A stretch of 13,687 nt of DNA from an uncultured Eubacterium sp. (GTDB lineage Bacteria > Bacillota > Clostridia > Lachnospirales > Lachnospiraceae), in the NCBI GenBank assembly GCA_904502145.1, contig CAJGDH010000023.1, positions 1 through 13,687 of the forward strand. Direction: 5' to 3'. Under the pieces are notes generated by a model that made no database searches, was not told the DNA's origin, and was given only the letters and a program-made list of their open reading frames with translations. Positions 6,557-13,087 of the stretch are shown here, piece after piece (within the stretch, counting starts at the first letter, position 1; each line of letters opens with the position of its first letter). Made by a program: the position numbers and the translations under genes.

Positions 6557-7150
6557 ATGAAGAAGATGTCTGAGGAGGACGGATGGAAAAGGACCCCCAT
6601 CACCGGCTGGGTCCAGGAGAGGATCCGCGGCCTGATGCCGCAGCCCCTTGTCTGCGTGGATGCCACGGCGGGAACCGGCAGGGACACCCTTTTTCTGTGC
6701 CGGATCACCCCCCGGTCGGGCAGGGTGTACTCCATGGATATCCAGGAGGAAGCACTGGCCATCGCCCGGGAACGGATCCGGGAAGCCGGCTTTGCGGATA
6801 AGGTCCGCTTCATCGCCGGTGGCCATGAAGAGATGGACAGGTTCATTCCGGAGAGGCCGGATCTGATCATGTTCAATCTTGGCTATCTGCCCGGAGGGGA
6901 CCATGGGATCGCCACTTCATTTCCCACCACCGCTTTAGCGGTGACGAAGGGACTTAAGCTGCTGAAACCGGGAGGGCTCATGACCCTGGTGGTTTACAGC
7001 GGAGGAGATTCCGGCTACGGGGAGAGAAATGCCCTGCTGCCTTTTCTTAAGGAGCTGGATTCCCATCGGTTTACCGTGATCCTTGAATCCTTTCACAACC
7101 GGCCCAAGGAACCGCCTTTGCCGGTATATATACTGAAGCATTGTGACTGA
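6557..7150 (+). CDS. mnmM: tRNA (mnm5s2U34)-methyltransferase MnmM (YtqB family)
   Basis: A 197-residue SAM-dependent methyltransferase of the family formerly labelled rRNA methylase/YtqB. In Bacillus subtilis this family is known to carry out the last methylation of the 5-methylaminomethyl-2-thiouridine at the tRNA wobble position. Visible features are the SAM-binding motif VDATAGTGRDTLFL (34-47), the acidic end of strand 2 at MDIQEEAL (60-67), the family-typical NLGYLPGGDH (107-116), and KLLKPGGLMTLVVYSG in the later Rossmann part. Length and ends fit the family. The start ATG follows GAGAGG (6544-6549). A second ATG three codons later is possible but less well spaced. It sits between uppP and pyrK on the same strand. 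Its last four codons and stop are part of a 17-bp tandem duplication. Confidence 0.88.
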   Translation: MKKMSEEDGWKRTPITGWVQERIRGLMPQPLVCVDATAGTGRDTLFLCRITPRSGRVYSMDIQEEALAIARERIREAGFADKVRFIAGGHEEMDRFIPERPDLIMFNLGYLPGGDHGIATSFPTTALAVTKGLKLLKPGGLMTLVVYSGGDSGYGERNALLPFLKELDSHRFTVILESFHNRPKEPPLPVYILKHCD

Positions 7151-7172
7151 TGAAGTATTGTTACTGATGCAG
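7134..7172 (+). repeat. 17-bp tandem duplication spanning the mnmM stop codon
   Basis: Unit 1, TGAAGCATTGTGACTGA (7134-7150), encodes the end of MnmM (K-H-C-D-stop). Unit 2, TGAAGTATTGTTACTGA (7151-7167), follows directly and differs at two positions; it would read K-Y-C-Y-stop. A partial third start, TGCAG (7168-7172), follows. Confidence 0.75.
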
Positions 7173-7233
7173 CCTGCGGAAATGAACCGTCAGGATGGAT
7201 CCGTCTGAAAGAATCAGAGAGGAAGAGACAAAG

Positions 7234-8007
7234 ATGAGCATATACAAAGAAGAGGTCAGGGTCCTGTGCCAAAAAGAGATCGCTGAAGGGATCTATGACA
7301 TGACCATCGCATTTCCAAAGGGTGCCGGAGATGCCCGGCCCGGGCAGTTTGCGGCAATCTACTGTAAAGCCGGAGAAAGGCTGCTTCCCCGTCCCATCAG
7401 TATCTGTGGGATCGACCGGGAAGCAGGTACCATAAGGATCGTCTACCGCATCGCCGGTGCCGGGACAAAAGAAATCTCCGCCTGGAAGGAAGGGGATACC
7501 TTTGAGATCCTGGGCCCCCTGGGGAACGGATATACCATCAGGGAAGGCCGTGCCCTCATCGTGGGAGGAGGTATCGGTATTCCTCCCATGCTGGAGCTGA
7601 CAAAGCAGATCAAGGGGGAAAAGACCGTGGTCCTGGGATACCGGACCGGAGCGGATACCTTCCTGAAGGAGGAATTTGAAGCCATCGCCGACGTAAAGAT
7701 CGCCACGGACGACGGGAGTGCCGGGATCCACGGTACGGTTGTGGATGCCATCAGGGAGTGCGGACTCACCGGCGATACCATCTATGCCTGTGGTCCCATG
7801 CCTATGTTGAAAGCTCTGGCGGAATATGCCGCTGAGCAGGGGATGGAGGCCCAGATCTCCCTGGAGGAGAGGATGGCCTGCGGTATCGGTGCCTGTCTGG
7901 GCTGTATCGTGAAGACAAAAGACAGGGACCATCACACCAATGTCCACAATAGGCGGATCTGTAAGGACGGTCCCGTATTTGATGCCGGGGAGGTGAACTT
8001 TTCATGA
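7234..8007 (+). CDS. pyrK: Dihydroorotate dehydrogenase B, electron-transfer subunit PyrK
   Basis: PyrK passes electrons from the catalytic subunit PyrD (FMN) through FAD and a [2Fe-2S] cluster to NAD+, in step 4 of UMP synthesis. Counted from the ATG at 7234, the protein has 257 residues, matching the usual 255-260. The FAD-binding segment RPISICGI is at 53-60, the NAD-binding VGGGIGIPPM at 110-119, and CGPMPML at 186-192. The cluster ligands are C216, C221 and C224 (ACGIGACLGC) and C243 (RRICKDG). An in-frame ATG at 7195 would add 13 charged residues but has no ribosome binding site. The ATG at 7234 has AGAGGAAG at 7217-7224 and gives the family-like start MSIYKEEVRVL. The stop overlaps the pyrD start (ATGA), so the two subunits are translationally coupled. 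Confidence 0.95.
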   Translation: MSIYKEEVRVLCQKEIAEGIYDMTIAFPKGAGDARPGQFAAIYCKAGERLLPRPISICGIDREAGTIRIVYRIAGAGTKEISAWKEGDTFEILGPLGNGYTIREGRALIVGGGIGIPPMLELTKQIKGEKTVVLGYRTGADTFLKEEFEAIADVKIATDDGSAGIHGTVVDAIRECGLTGDTIYACGPMPMLKALAEYAAEQGMEAQISLEERMACGIGACLGCIVKTKDRDHHTNVHNRRICKDGPVFDAGEVNFS

Positions 8008-8903
8008 ATCTGAGTGTAACTTTGGCAGGAAAAACCTTTAAGAACCCTGTGACCACCGCCTCCGGAACCTTCGGGTCCGGCGCGGAGTTCGCGGATTTTG
8101 TGGACCTCTCCGCCCTGGGTGCAGTCACCACTAAAGGGGTGTCCAACGTGCCCTGGGAAGGAAACTCCACCCCAAGGGTGGCGGAGACCTACGGGGGTAT
8201 GCTTAATGCCGTGGGCCTGCAGAACCCGGGCATTGACCTCTTCTGCCGGAGGGATATCCCTTATCTGATCGAAAAGAAAGCATCCATCATCGTAAATGTA
8301 TGTGGAAAAAGCATAGAAGATTATCTGGAAGTGGTGGAGAGACTGGCCGGGGAGCCGGTCGATCTGCTGGAGATCAACGTATCCTGCCCCAATGTCAAGG
8401 AAGGGGGGATCGCCTTCGGGCAGGATCCCAAGGCCCTCTACGAGATCACCAGAAGGGTGAAGGAGAAAGCGGCCCAGCCCATCGTGATGAAACTGAGTCC
8501 CAACGTGACGGATATCACCGAGATGGCCAGGGCGGCAGAGGCAGGCGGCAGCGATGCCCTCTCCCTGATCAACACCATCACCGGCATGAAGATCGACATA
8601 CACCGCCGCAGGTTTGTCCTTGCCAACCGGACCGGCGGCATGTCCGGACCGGCCATCCATCCGGTGGCCGTCAGGATGGTTTATCAGGTCCATAAGGCCT
8701 GCAGCCTCCCCATCATCGGGATGGGAGGAGTCATGACCGGGGAAGATGCCATCGAGCTGATGATGGCAGGGGCGACCATGGTCGCCGTGGGCACGGCCAA
8801 TTTCCATGACCCCGGAGCCACCATGAAAGTCCTTGAAGGGATCAGACAGTACATGGACCGTTATCAGATCCGTGATGTCAATGAGATCATCGGCTGTATG
8901 TGA
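8004..8903 (+). CDS. pyrD: Dihydroorotate dehydrogenase B, catalytic subunit (class 1B)
   Basis: This FMN enzyme oxidises dihydroorotate to orotate in the cytosol and works as a PyrD2-PyrK2 heterotetramer. The 299-residue protein has the class 1B pattern: NPVTTASGTFG near the start, YGGMLNAVGLQNPG at about 64-77, and LEINVSCPNVKEGG with Cys128 as catalytic base, the mark of class 1 enzymes. VMKLSPNVTDI, LINTITGMKIDI and LANRTGGMSGPAIHPVA surround the FMN site. IIGMGGVMTGEDAIELMMAGA, near the end, is the phosphate-binding part. The gene overlaps pyrK by 4 nt, and the neighbouring PyrK confirms the NAD-linked class 1B type. The 3' end and its stop are followed by a weak similar copy at 8920-8933. 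Confidence 0.97.
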   Translation: MNLSVTLAGKTFKNPVTTASGTFGSGAEFADFVDLSALGAVTTKGVSNVPWEGNSTPRVAETYGGMLNAVGLQNPGIDLFCRRDIPYLIEKKASIIVNVCGKSIEDYLEVVERLAGEPVDLLEINVSCPNVKEGGIAFGQDPKALYEITRRVKEKAAQPIVMKLSPNVTDITEMARAAEAGGSDALSLINTITGMKIDIHRRRFVLANRTGGMSGPAIHPVAVRMVYQVHKACSLPIIGMGGVMTGEDAIELMMAGATMVAVGTANFHDPGATMKVLEGIRQYMDRYQIRDVNEIIGCM

Positions 8904-8911
8904 TGTTCTGA

Positions 8912-8940
8912 TTGATTCGTCGGTGTATTGATGGTATATT
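8912..8940 (+). promoter_or_regulatory. Possible internal promoter before pyrE
   Basis: TTGATT at 8912-8917, a 17-bp spacer, TATATT at 8935-8940, in an AT-rich gap of 89 bp that contrasts with the GC-rich flanking genes. It would let pyrE be expressed apart from pyrKD. Judged by eye only. Confidence 0.4.
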
Positions 8941-8992
8941 AAATTATATTAAATGTGAAAAAAACAGCCAGACACGGGAGGATCAGAGGATT

Positions 8993-9685
8993 ATGGAAGC
9001 CTATAAGCAGGAGTTTATCGAATTCATGGTGGAGAGCAACGTGCTGAAATTCGGCGAGTTCACCCTGAAAAGCGGAAGGATTTCTCCTTTCTTTATGAAT
9101 GCGGGGGCATATGTGACCGGCAGCCAGCTGCGCAGGCTGGGCGAATACTATGCCAAAGCCATTCATGACCGTTACGGGGACGATTTTGACGTTCTCTTCG
9201 GGCCTGCCTACAAAGGGATCCCCCTGGCTGTGGTGACCGCCATCGCCTACAGTGATCTCTACGGGAAAGAGATCCGTTATTGTTCCGACCGCAAGGAAGC
9301 CAAAGACCATGGCGCGGACAAGGGCGGATTCCTGGGAGACCGGTTAAAAGACGGCGACAGGGTAGTGATGATCGAGGACGTGACCACCTCCGGCAAATCC
9401 ATGGAGGAGACCGTTCCCAAGGTGAGAGGGGCGGCCGATGTGGAGATCGTGGGACTCATGGTATCCCTGGACCGCATGGAAGTCGGAAAGGGCGGAGAAA
9501 AATGTGCCCTGGAGGAAGTCCGGGACCTCTACGGATTCGAGACCAACGCCATCGTCACCATGGCGGAAGTGGTGGAACATCTCTACAACAGGCCCTGCAT
9601 GGGAAGAGTTGTGATCGATGATGAACTGAAGAAGGCGATCGATGCCTATTATGATAAATACGGTGCGGGCCGGAAGGCTATCTGA
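8993..9685 (+). CDS. pyrE: Orotate phosphoribosyltransferase
   Basis: PyrE joins orotate and PRPP to give orotidine monophosphate, step 5 of UMP synthesis. From the ATG at 8993 the protein has 230 residues. It begins MEAYKQEFIEFMVESNVLKFGEFTLKSGR, as family members do. FTLKSGRISPFF (23-34) and the FGPAYKGIPLA loop (69-79) bind orotate and PRPP, and VVMIEDVTTSGKS (124-136, D129) is the PRPP-binding signature. The reading frame opens back to an ATG at 8912, but that extension has no family resemblance and no ribosome binding site and overlaps the likely promoter. GGGAGG at 8976-8981, 11 nt upstream of 8993, supports the later start. Its place after pyrK-pyrD agrees with the pathway order. Confidence 0.96.
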   Translation: MEAYKQEFIEFMVESNVLKFGEFTLKSGRISPFFMNAGAYVTGSQLRRLGEYYAKAIHDRYGDDFDVLFGPAYKGIPLAVVTAIAYSDLYGKEIRYCSDRKEAKDHGADKGGFLGDRLKDGDRVVMIEDVTTSGKSMEETVPKVRGAADVEIVGLMVSLDRMEVGKGGEKCALEEVRDLYGFETNAIVTMAEVVEHLYNRPCMGRVVIDDELKKAIDAYYDKYGAGRKAI

Positions 9686-9712
9686 CCGGAGAAAACAGGG
9701 AGGAATATCCAC

Positions 9713-9865
9713 ATGAATGAAAAAGTATTCAAGACCATGGGGCAGATAGGGGCCTCCTCTATCGCCATCGGTATCATAATGATCATCACCGGTGTCACCG
9801 CCGGGATCCTGGCGATCATCAACGGAGCCAGAAGCCTTGGGGCAAAAAATAAGATCATGATCTGA
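9713..9865 (+). CDS. Small membrane protein of unknown function, 50 residues
   Basis: A 50-codon open frame begins with ATG at 9713 after an excellent ribosome binding site, GGGAGG at 9698-9703, 9 nt upstream, and ends at TGA 9863-9865, just before a hairpin. The protein starts MNEKVFKTMGQIG, continues as one long hydrophobic segment (about residues 14-37, SSIAIGIIMIITGVTAGILAII) and ends in a basic tail (GARSLGAKNKIMI). It is therefore probably a single-pass inner-membrane protein. Small-residue runs (G, A, S, T) in the helix would allow packing against another helix. I do not recognise a family. It lies 27 nt after pyrE and upstream of two further membrane-protein genes. The ribosome binding site, spacing, stop before a hairpin and strongly non-random hydrophobicity make it a likely real gene. 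Confidence 0.7.
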   Translation: MNEKVFKTMGQIGASSIAIGIIMIITGVTAGILAIINGARSLGAKNKIMI

Positions 9866-9871
9866 TCGGAT

Positions 9872-9907
9872 AAGCAGGGACCGCAAACGGTTCCTGCCTT
9901 AATTTGT
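9872..9907 (+). terminator. Terminator-like hairpin after the small membrane protein
   Basis: AAGCAGGGACCG (9872-9883) pairs with CGGTTCCTGC and the following CTT (9888-9900) around a CAAA loop, with one G-U pair and one bulged C. The tract after it (AATTTGT) is a weak U run, so termination may be partial. Confidence 0.5.
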
Positions 9908-9911
9908 CTAA

Positions 9912-9951
9912 GCGGGTATCTCCCGCACATCCAGCCGGATCTTCTTCCGGC
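9912..9951 (+). promoter_or_regulatory. Two further GC-rich hairpins before the VanZ-like gene
   Basis: GCGGG (9912-9916) with CCCGC (9922-9926), loop TATCT; then GCCGGA (9934-9939) with TCCGGC (9946-9951), loop TCTTCT. With the hairpin at 9872-9900 this makes three stem-loops in 80 nt of non-coding DNA. They could form a structured leader for the next gene. Function is unknown. Confidence 0.4.
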
Positions 9952-9987
9952 CGGAGGCGGGGTTAGGTCACGGATTGGAAGGGTAGG

Positions 9988-10458
9988 ATGAAAGCGAAGA
10001 AAAGAAAGAAACTGATCAGTTCCATGAGCTTCATTTTTATCATCTTGTACGGTGTGGTCATCATCTACTTCACCCTGTTTTCGGACAGGCTGGGGAGGGT
10101 GGATATCGGGACCTACCAGTATAACCTGGTTCCCTTTAATGAGATCCGGAGATTCATCACCTACCGCCAGAACCTGTCCCCCTGGGCATTCATCCTGAAT
10201 ATCTGCGGCAACCTGCTGGTGTTCGTCCCGCTGGGATTCCTGATCCCCATCTGGTACCCAAGGAACATCCACTGGTACCACGTGGTGATCTACTGTCTGT
10301 CCTTCAGCCTGTGTATCGAACTGATGCAGCTCTATACCAGGGTGGGGGTATTCGATGTGGATGACCTGATCATGAATACCACCGGCGGATTTATCGGCTG
10401 GATCCTGTACCATATCACTCACAGTCTCTTTCGAAAGAGAAGGAGGGGAAGACGTTAA
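9988..10458 (+). CDS. VanZ-like family membrane protein
   Basis: A 156-residue protein of the VanZ-like family. The lysine/arginine-rich start (MKAKKRKK) is followed by a membrane segment (about 12-30). NLVPFNEI (46-53) and NICGNLLVFVPLGFLIP (70-86) are family hallmarks. A third segment begins HVVIYCLSFSLCIELMQLY, and VFDVDDLIMNTTGGFIGWILY (about 121-141) carries the DxDDxxxN-TxG signature. The C-terminus is strongly basic (RKRRRGRR). VanZ of Enterococcus gives low teicoplanin resistance by an unclear route. Most VanZ-like proteins, including this one with no vanHAX genes nearby, have no established function. The start has GGAAGGG at 9976-9982. The stop and the next start overlap as TAATG, so the two genes are translationally coupled. 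Confidence 0.9.
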   Translation: MKAKKRKKLISSMSFIFIILYGVVIIYFTLFSDRLGRVDIGTYQYNLVPFNEIRRFITYRQNLSPWAFILNICGNLLVFVPLGFLIPIWYPRNIHWYHVVIYCLSFSLCIELMQLYTRVGVFDVDDLIMNTTGGFIGWILYHITHSLFRKRRRGRR

Positions 10459-10805
10459 TGAGCAGAAGAAGACGGAGAAGCGACAGAAGAGAAGGGCTGC
10501 TGTCCGGGAATATGCTGTCTTTCTCCAAGAAAAGAGTATCGAAAAATGCCCTGTTTACTTTCTGGCTGGGCATCGGCTGCCTGGTCGGGCTGGCCATCCT
10601 GCTGCTGATCTCGGTCCTCACTGAAGGGGGACTTAACATCGCAGGGGGAGCCGCAGGATGCATCATTATTGTGCTGGCTTTCTTCGGCGTACTCTGGGGA
10701 CTGGCCAGTTATGACGAAGCCAGGACTTCACAGAATTTTAAAATCCCCGGTATTTGCATAAATATCATTGTGATTTTTCTGGGGATTACCTTCATTATGC
10801 TGTGA
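10458..10805 (+). CDS. Small multi-pass membrane protein, possibly DUF6142 family
   Basis: A 115-residue protein whose ATG overlaps the TAA of the VanZ-like gene by one base. The first 20 residues are very basic (MSRRRRRSDRREG), which predicts a cytosolic N-terminus. Three hydrophobic segments follow: about 32-54 (ALFTFWLGIGCLVGLAILLLIS), 60-82 (IAGGAAGCIIIVLAFFGVLWGL) and 97-115 (GICINIIVIFLGITFIML), the last reaching the stop. The loop ASYDEARTSQNFKIP joins segments 2 and 3. The pattern resembles small clostridial membrane proteins that I recall being grouped as DUF6142, but I cannot verify this. There are no catalytic motifs. Coupling to the VanZ-like gene suggests that the two proteins act together or in similar amounts. 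Confidence 0.75.
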   Translation: MSRRRRRSDRREGLLSGNMLSFSKKRVSKNALFTFWLGIGCLVGLAILLLISVLTEGGLNIAGGAAGCIIIVLAFFGVLWGLASYDEARTSQNFKIPGICINIIVIFLGITFIML

Positions 10806-10926
10806 CCACAAAAACCGGCCCGGCAGATGAATATTATTAAGGGAATGAATATTTATGCATAAATGAATTGTATAGTATTATTATTTTATATTTGAAAGAA
10901 ACTATTGGAAAGGAACAGAAAATGAA
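10806..10926 (+). promoter_or_regulatory. AT-rich upstream region of the peptidase gene with phased repeats and a palindrome
   Basis: The hexamer ATGAAT recurs at exactly 18-bp steps (10827, 10845, 10863). A perfect 14-bp palindrome, ATTTATGCATAAAT, lies at 10851-10864. TGAATATTTATGCA (10846-10859) differs at one base from the arginine-repressor box consensus TGAATWWWWATTCA. A possible -10, TATTAT at 10876-10881, has only a poor -35. The ribosome binding site AAAGGA is at 10909-10914. I see no terminator for the preceding gene. Confidence 0.45.
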
Positions 10927-12915
10927 ATGATCGATATAGATTTTTCAGAGGACAGGATCCCGGAAGTGGAGGAAAGATTTCTCCTGTCCGGCCAGAGGCT
11001 GGAGGAGATCGCCGGGGGTGAGCCCGCGGAGATGAATGACGCTTTCCGGGAGTATTTTCAGGCTACCGCCCGGTATCTGACCGGTTGCAGGAGCCTGTAT
11101 AAGAAGATCGAGGCAGGGGAATACCGGAGGATGAGCCTTCAGGAGCTGGAGGAAGAAAACACCGCTTTCTACCGGGGACTCTTTCCGGAAAACTATGAGG
11201 GGTCCTACGATAATCCCGACTATGCAGAGAAGGTTCTGGGGGAAGACCACGGGAAGCTTCTCTCTTTTCTCCATACGGAACTCCTCTCCCAGAGGGTCCA
11301 TGCCTTTGAAGGGGACAGGGTCAGGCTGGTCATCCTGGATGAACTTTTCCTGGAGATCTACGGTATGTTCGCCGGGGGAGAAGTGACCCGGAAACAGCTG
11401 AGGGAAACCATCTACTGGTTCCTCCATGACTACGCTCCGGTATGGTGCGGATGGCGTGTGCGGGAACTTGTGGATCCCGGCCTGTCCTTTGCCAGAGATA
11501 TTGTGATGAATGCAGATCTTACTGACCTGCGTTATCTTTATTTTTACGGGGAATATGTTTCTCAGGATGAGATCCGGACTGCGGAATACATGAACAGTCT
11601 GTCCCAGGATGAGATCGACAGGATCGCCCGTACATTTACTGATGCCTACAGGGAAGGATTCCGTCTGAAGGGGGTGGATCTCGGCAGAAAAGAGACCGCC
11701 AGTATCATTTACAATCTGGGATTTGAAAGGATCATCCGGGCTGCCATCCTTCAGCTCAGGGAGGAAGGACTTGAGAGCATCCTTTACCGGAGCGCCTCCT
11801 TCACCCTCAACAAGGACCAGAAACGCAAGTCCGGATTTTTATCCACTTCCCCCAATGAACAGTTTGAATATGACCACCATGCCGACCAGGCGATCTACCT
11901 GGACAAAAGGATGGTGGACCGGAAGATCGAATGTATGAGGAAGGCCTATGAGGCTCTGAAAGAAAAGGCTGCCGGATATGCAGGACCCCTCTGGTTCTGT
12001 GTTTTCGGTCAGGATCCTTTCCGGCCGGAAAGGAAGGAGAGTGCCTGCCACCTCAGTGAACGGCAGGAGAATCTGAGCGTGGAGTACTCCGCCCTGGCCA
12101 GCCGGCTGGTGAGTGAATTCATCAACCAGGAGGAGAGAAGCTTCACCGCCATCGCCTATCCCACACCGGCCATCGGGGAACGGTTTGAGGAGATCTTCCG
12201 TGAGATCGAGAAAGTAAATAACCTGGACAATGAAAAATACAAGGCCATCCAGCAAAAGATCATCGATGTGCTCGACCGGGCGGAAGCCGTACGTATCACA
12301 GGACGGGGAGAGAATATGACCAACCTGACAGTCAGTCTTCAGGAGATCACTGATCCGGAAAAACAGACTGTCTTCGCCAACTGTCTGGCGGATCTCAATA
12401 TTCCCGTGGGCGAGGTGTACACTTCCCCGAAGCTGGAAAAGACAAACGGGCTGCTCCATGTTCTGGAGGTTTATCTGGATGGCTGCTTCTATAAGAATCT
12501 GAAACTCTGGGTTGAGGACGGGATGATCACGGATTACTCCTGTGACAATTTCCCTTCCGCCGAGGAAGGAAAGGCCCTGATCCGGGAGAACATCCTTTTC
12601 AACCGGGACACTCTTCCCATGGGAGAATTTGCCATCGGAACCAATACCACGGCCTTTGTGGTTGCGGAAAAATACAATATCCACGATAAGCTTCCCATCC
12701 TTATCGCAGAAAAGACAGGGCCCCACATGGCTTTCGGGGATACCTGCTTTTGCCACAGCGAGGATGTACCCGTCATTAATCCGGACGGCAAGGAGATGAT
12801 CGCCAAGGAGAACACCTTCTCCATGAACCGGCATGAGTCTCCCATGAAAGCATATTTCAACTGCCATACCGACATCACATTCCCTACGGGGAGATCGGTC
12901 AGATCTCGGCAGTGA
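10927..12915 (+). CDS. M29-type aminopeptidase, frameshifted near its 3' end
   Basis: The open frame gives 662 residues. About 400 N-terminal residues are helical, charged and not recognised by me. The C-terminal third resembles the M29 (aminopeptidase S/T) metallopeptidases, which remove N-terminal amino acids using two metal ions. Candidate ligands are in GEFAIGTNT (Glu567), EKTGPHMAFGDTCFCHSED (Glu595, His600, possibly His610) and CHTDITF (His647, Asp649). After Phe652 the frame turns into unrelated residues and stops. The -1 frame continues with plausible protein to 13085, so the intact protein would have about 719 residues. All recognisable ligands lie before the shift. The start is uncertain: AAAGGA at 10909-10914 is 12 nt away and better placed for a two-codon ORF at 10922-10930 that overlaps this ATG. 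There are only 2 nt between the repaired stop and pyrC. Confidence 0.8.
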   Translation: MIDIDFSEDRIPEVEERFLLSGQRLEEIAGGEPAEMNDAFREYFQATARYLTGCRSLYKKIEAGEYRRMSLQELEEENTAFYRGLFPENYEGSYDNPDYAEKVLGEDHGKLLSFLHTELLSQRVHAFEGDRVRLVILDELFLEIYGMFAGGEVTRKQLRETIYWFLHDYAPVWCGWRVRELVDPGLSFARDIVMNADLTDLRYLYFYGEYVSQDEIRTAEYMNSLSQDEIDRIARTFTDAYREGFRLKGVDLGRKETASIIYNLGFERIIRAAILQLREEGLESILYRSASFTLNKDQKRKSGFLSTSPNEQFEYDHHADQAIYLDKRMVDRKIECMRKAYEALKEKAAGYAGPLWFCVFGQDPFRPERKESACHLSERQENLSVEYSALASRLVSEFINQEERSFTAIAYPTPAIGERFEEIFREIEKVNNLDNEKYKAIQQKIIDVLDRAEAVRITGRGENMTNLTVSLQEITDPEKQTVFANCLADLNIPVGEVYTSPKLEKTNGLLHVLEVYLDGCFYKNLKLWVEDGMITDYSCDNFPSAEEGKALIRENILFNRDTLPMGEFAIGTNTTAFVVAEKYNIHDKLPILIAEKTGPHMAFGDTCFCHSEDVPVINPDGKEMIAKENTFSMNRHESPMKAYFNCHTDITFPTGRSVRSRQ

Positions 12916-13085
12916 TGAAGGACCACAATCAGGTGCCCATCATCATTGACGGCAGGTTCGTCCTGGAGGGGACCCTGGAGCTTAACGAACCTTTTGCCCG
13001 GGAAGAAGCCGCCAAAAACAGTACGGCCTCGGGTATGGAAACCATCGTCAAACAGATAAACGAAGAGTCTGCAGGGGGTAGATAA
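12882..13085 (+). pseudogene. Out-of-frame C-terminal end of the M29-type aminopeptidase
   Basis: From the CCC run at 12882-12884 the -1 frame reads P-Y-G-E-I-G-Q-I-S-A-V-M-K-D-H-N and on through VPIIIDGRFVLEGTLELNEP to TAA at 13083-13085, adding 67 residues. It starts exactly where the upstream frame loses sense and has no start site of its own. One extra C in the CCC run would restore a single 719-residue frame. This is either a real 1-base deletion or a sequencing or assembly error. Confidence 0.8.
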
Positions 13086-13087
13086 AT

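Noticed and set aside
7195..7233. Upstream ATG of pyrK (13 extra residues)
   Set aside because: No ribosome binding site precedes it, and the added residues do not resemble PyrK N-termini; 7234 has AGAGGAAG in front and gives the normal family length.
9988..10458. Part of a glycopeptide-resistance (van) cluster
   Set aside because: No vanH, vanA/B, vanX, vanR or vanS genes are present; VanZ-like proteins are common in Firmicutes without resistance.
12877..12888. Programmed -1 ribosomal frameshift as explanation for the peptidase frame break
   Set aside because: The site lacks an X-XXY-YYZ slippery heptamer in the zero frame, and I see no clear stimulating hairpin just downstream; an indel in the CCC run is simpler.
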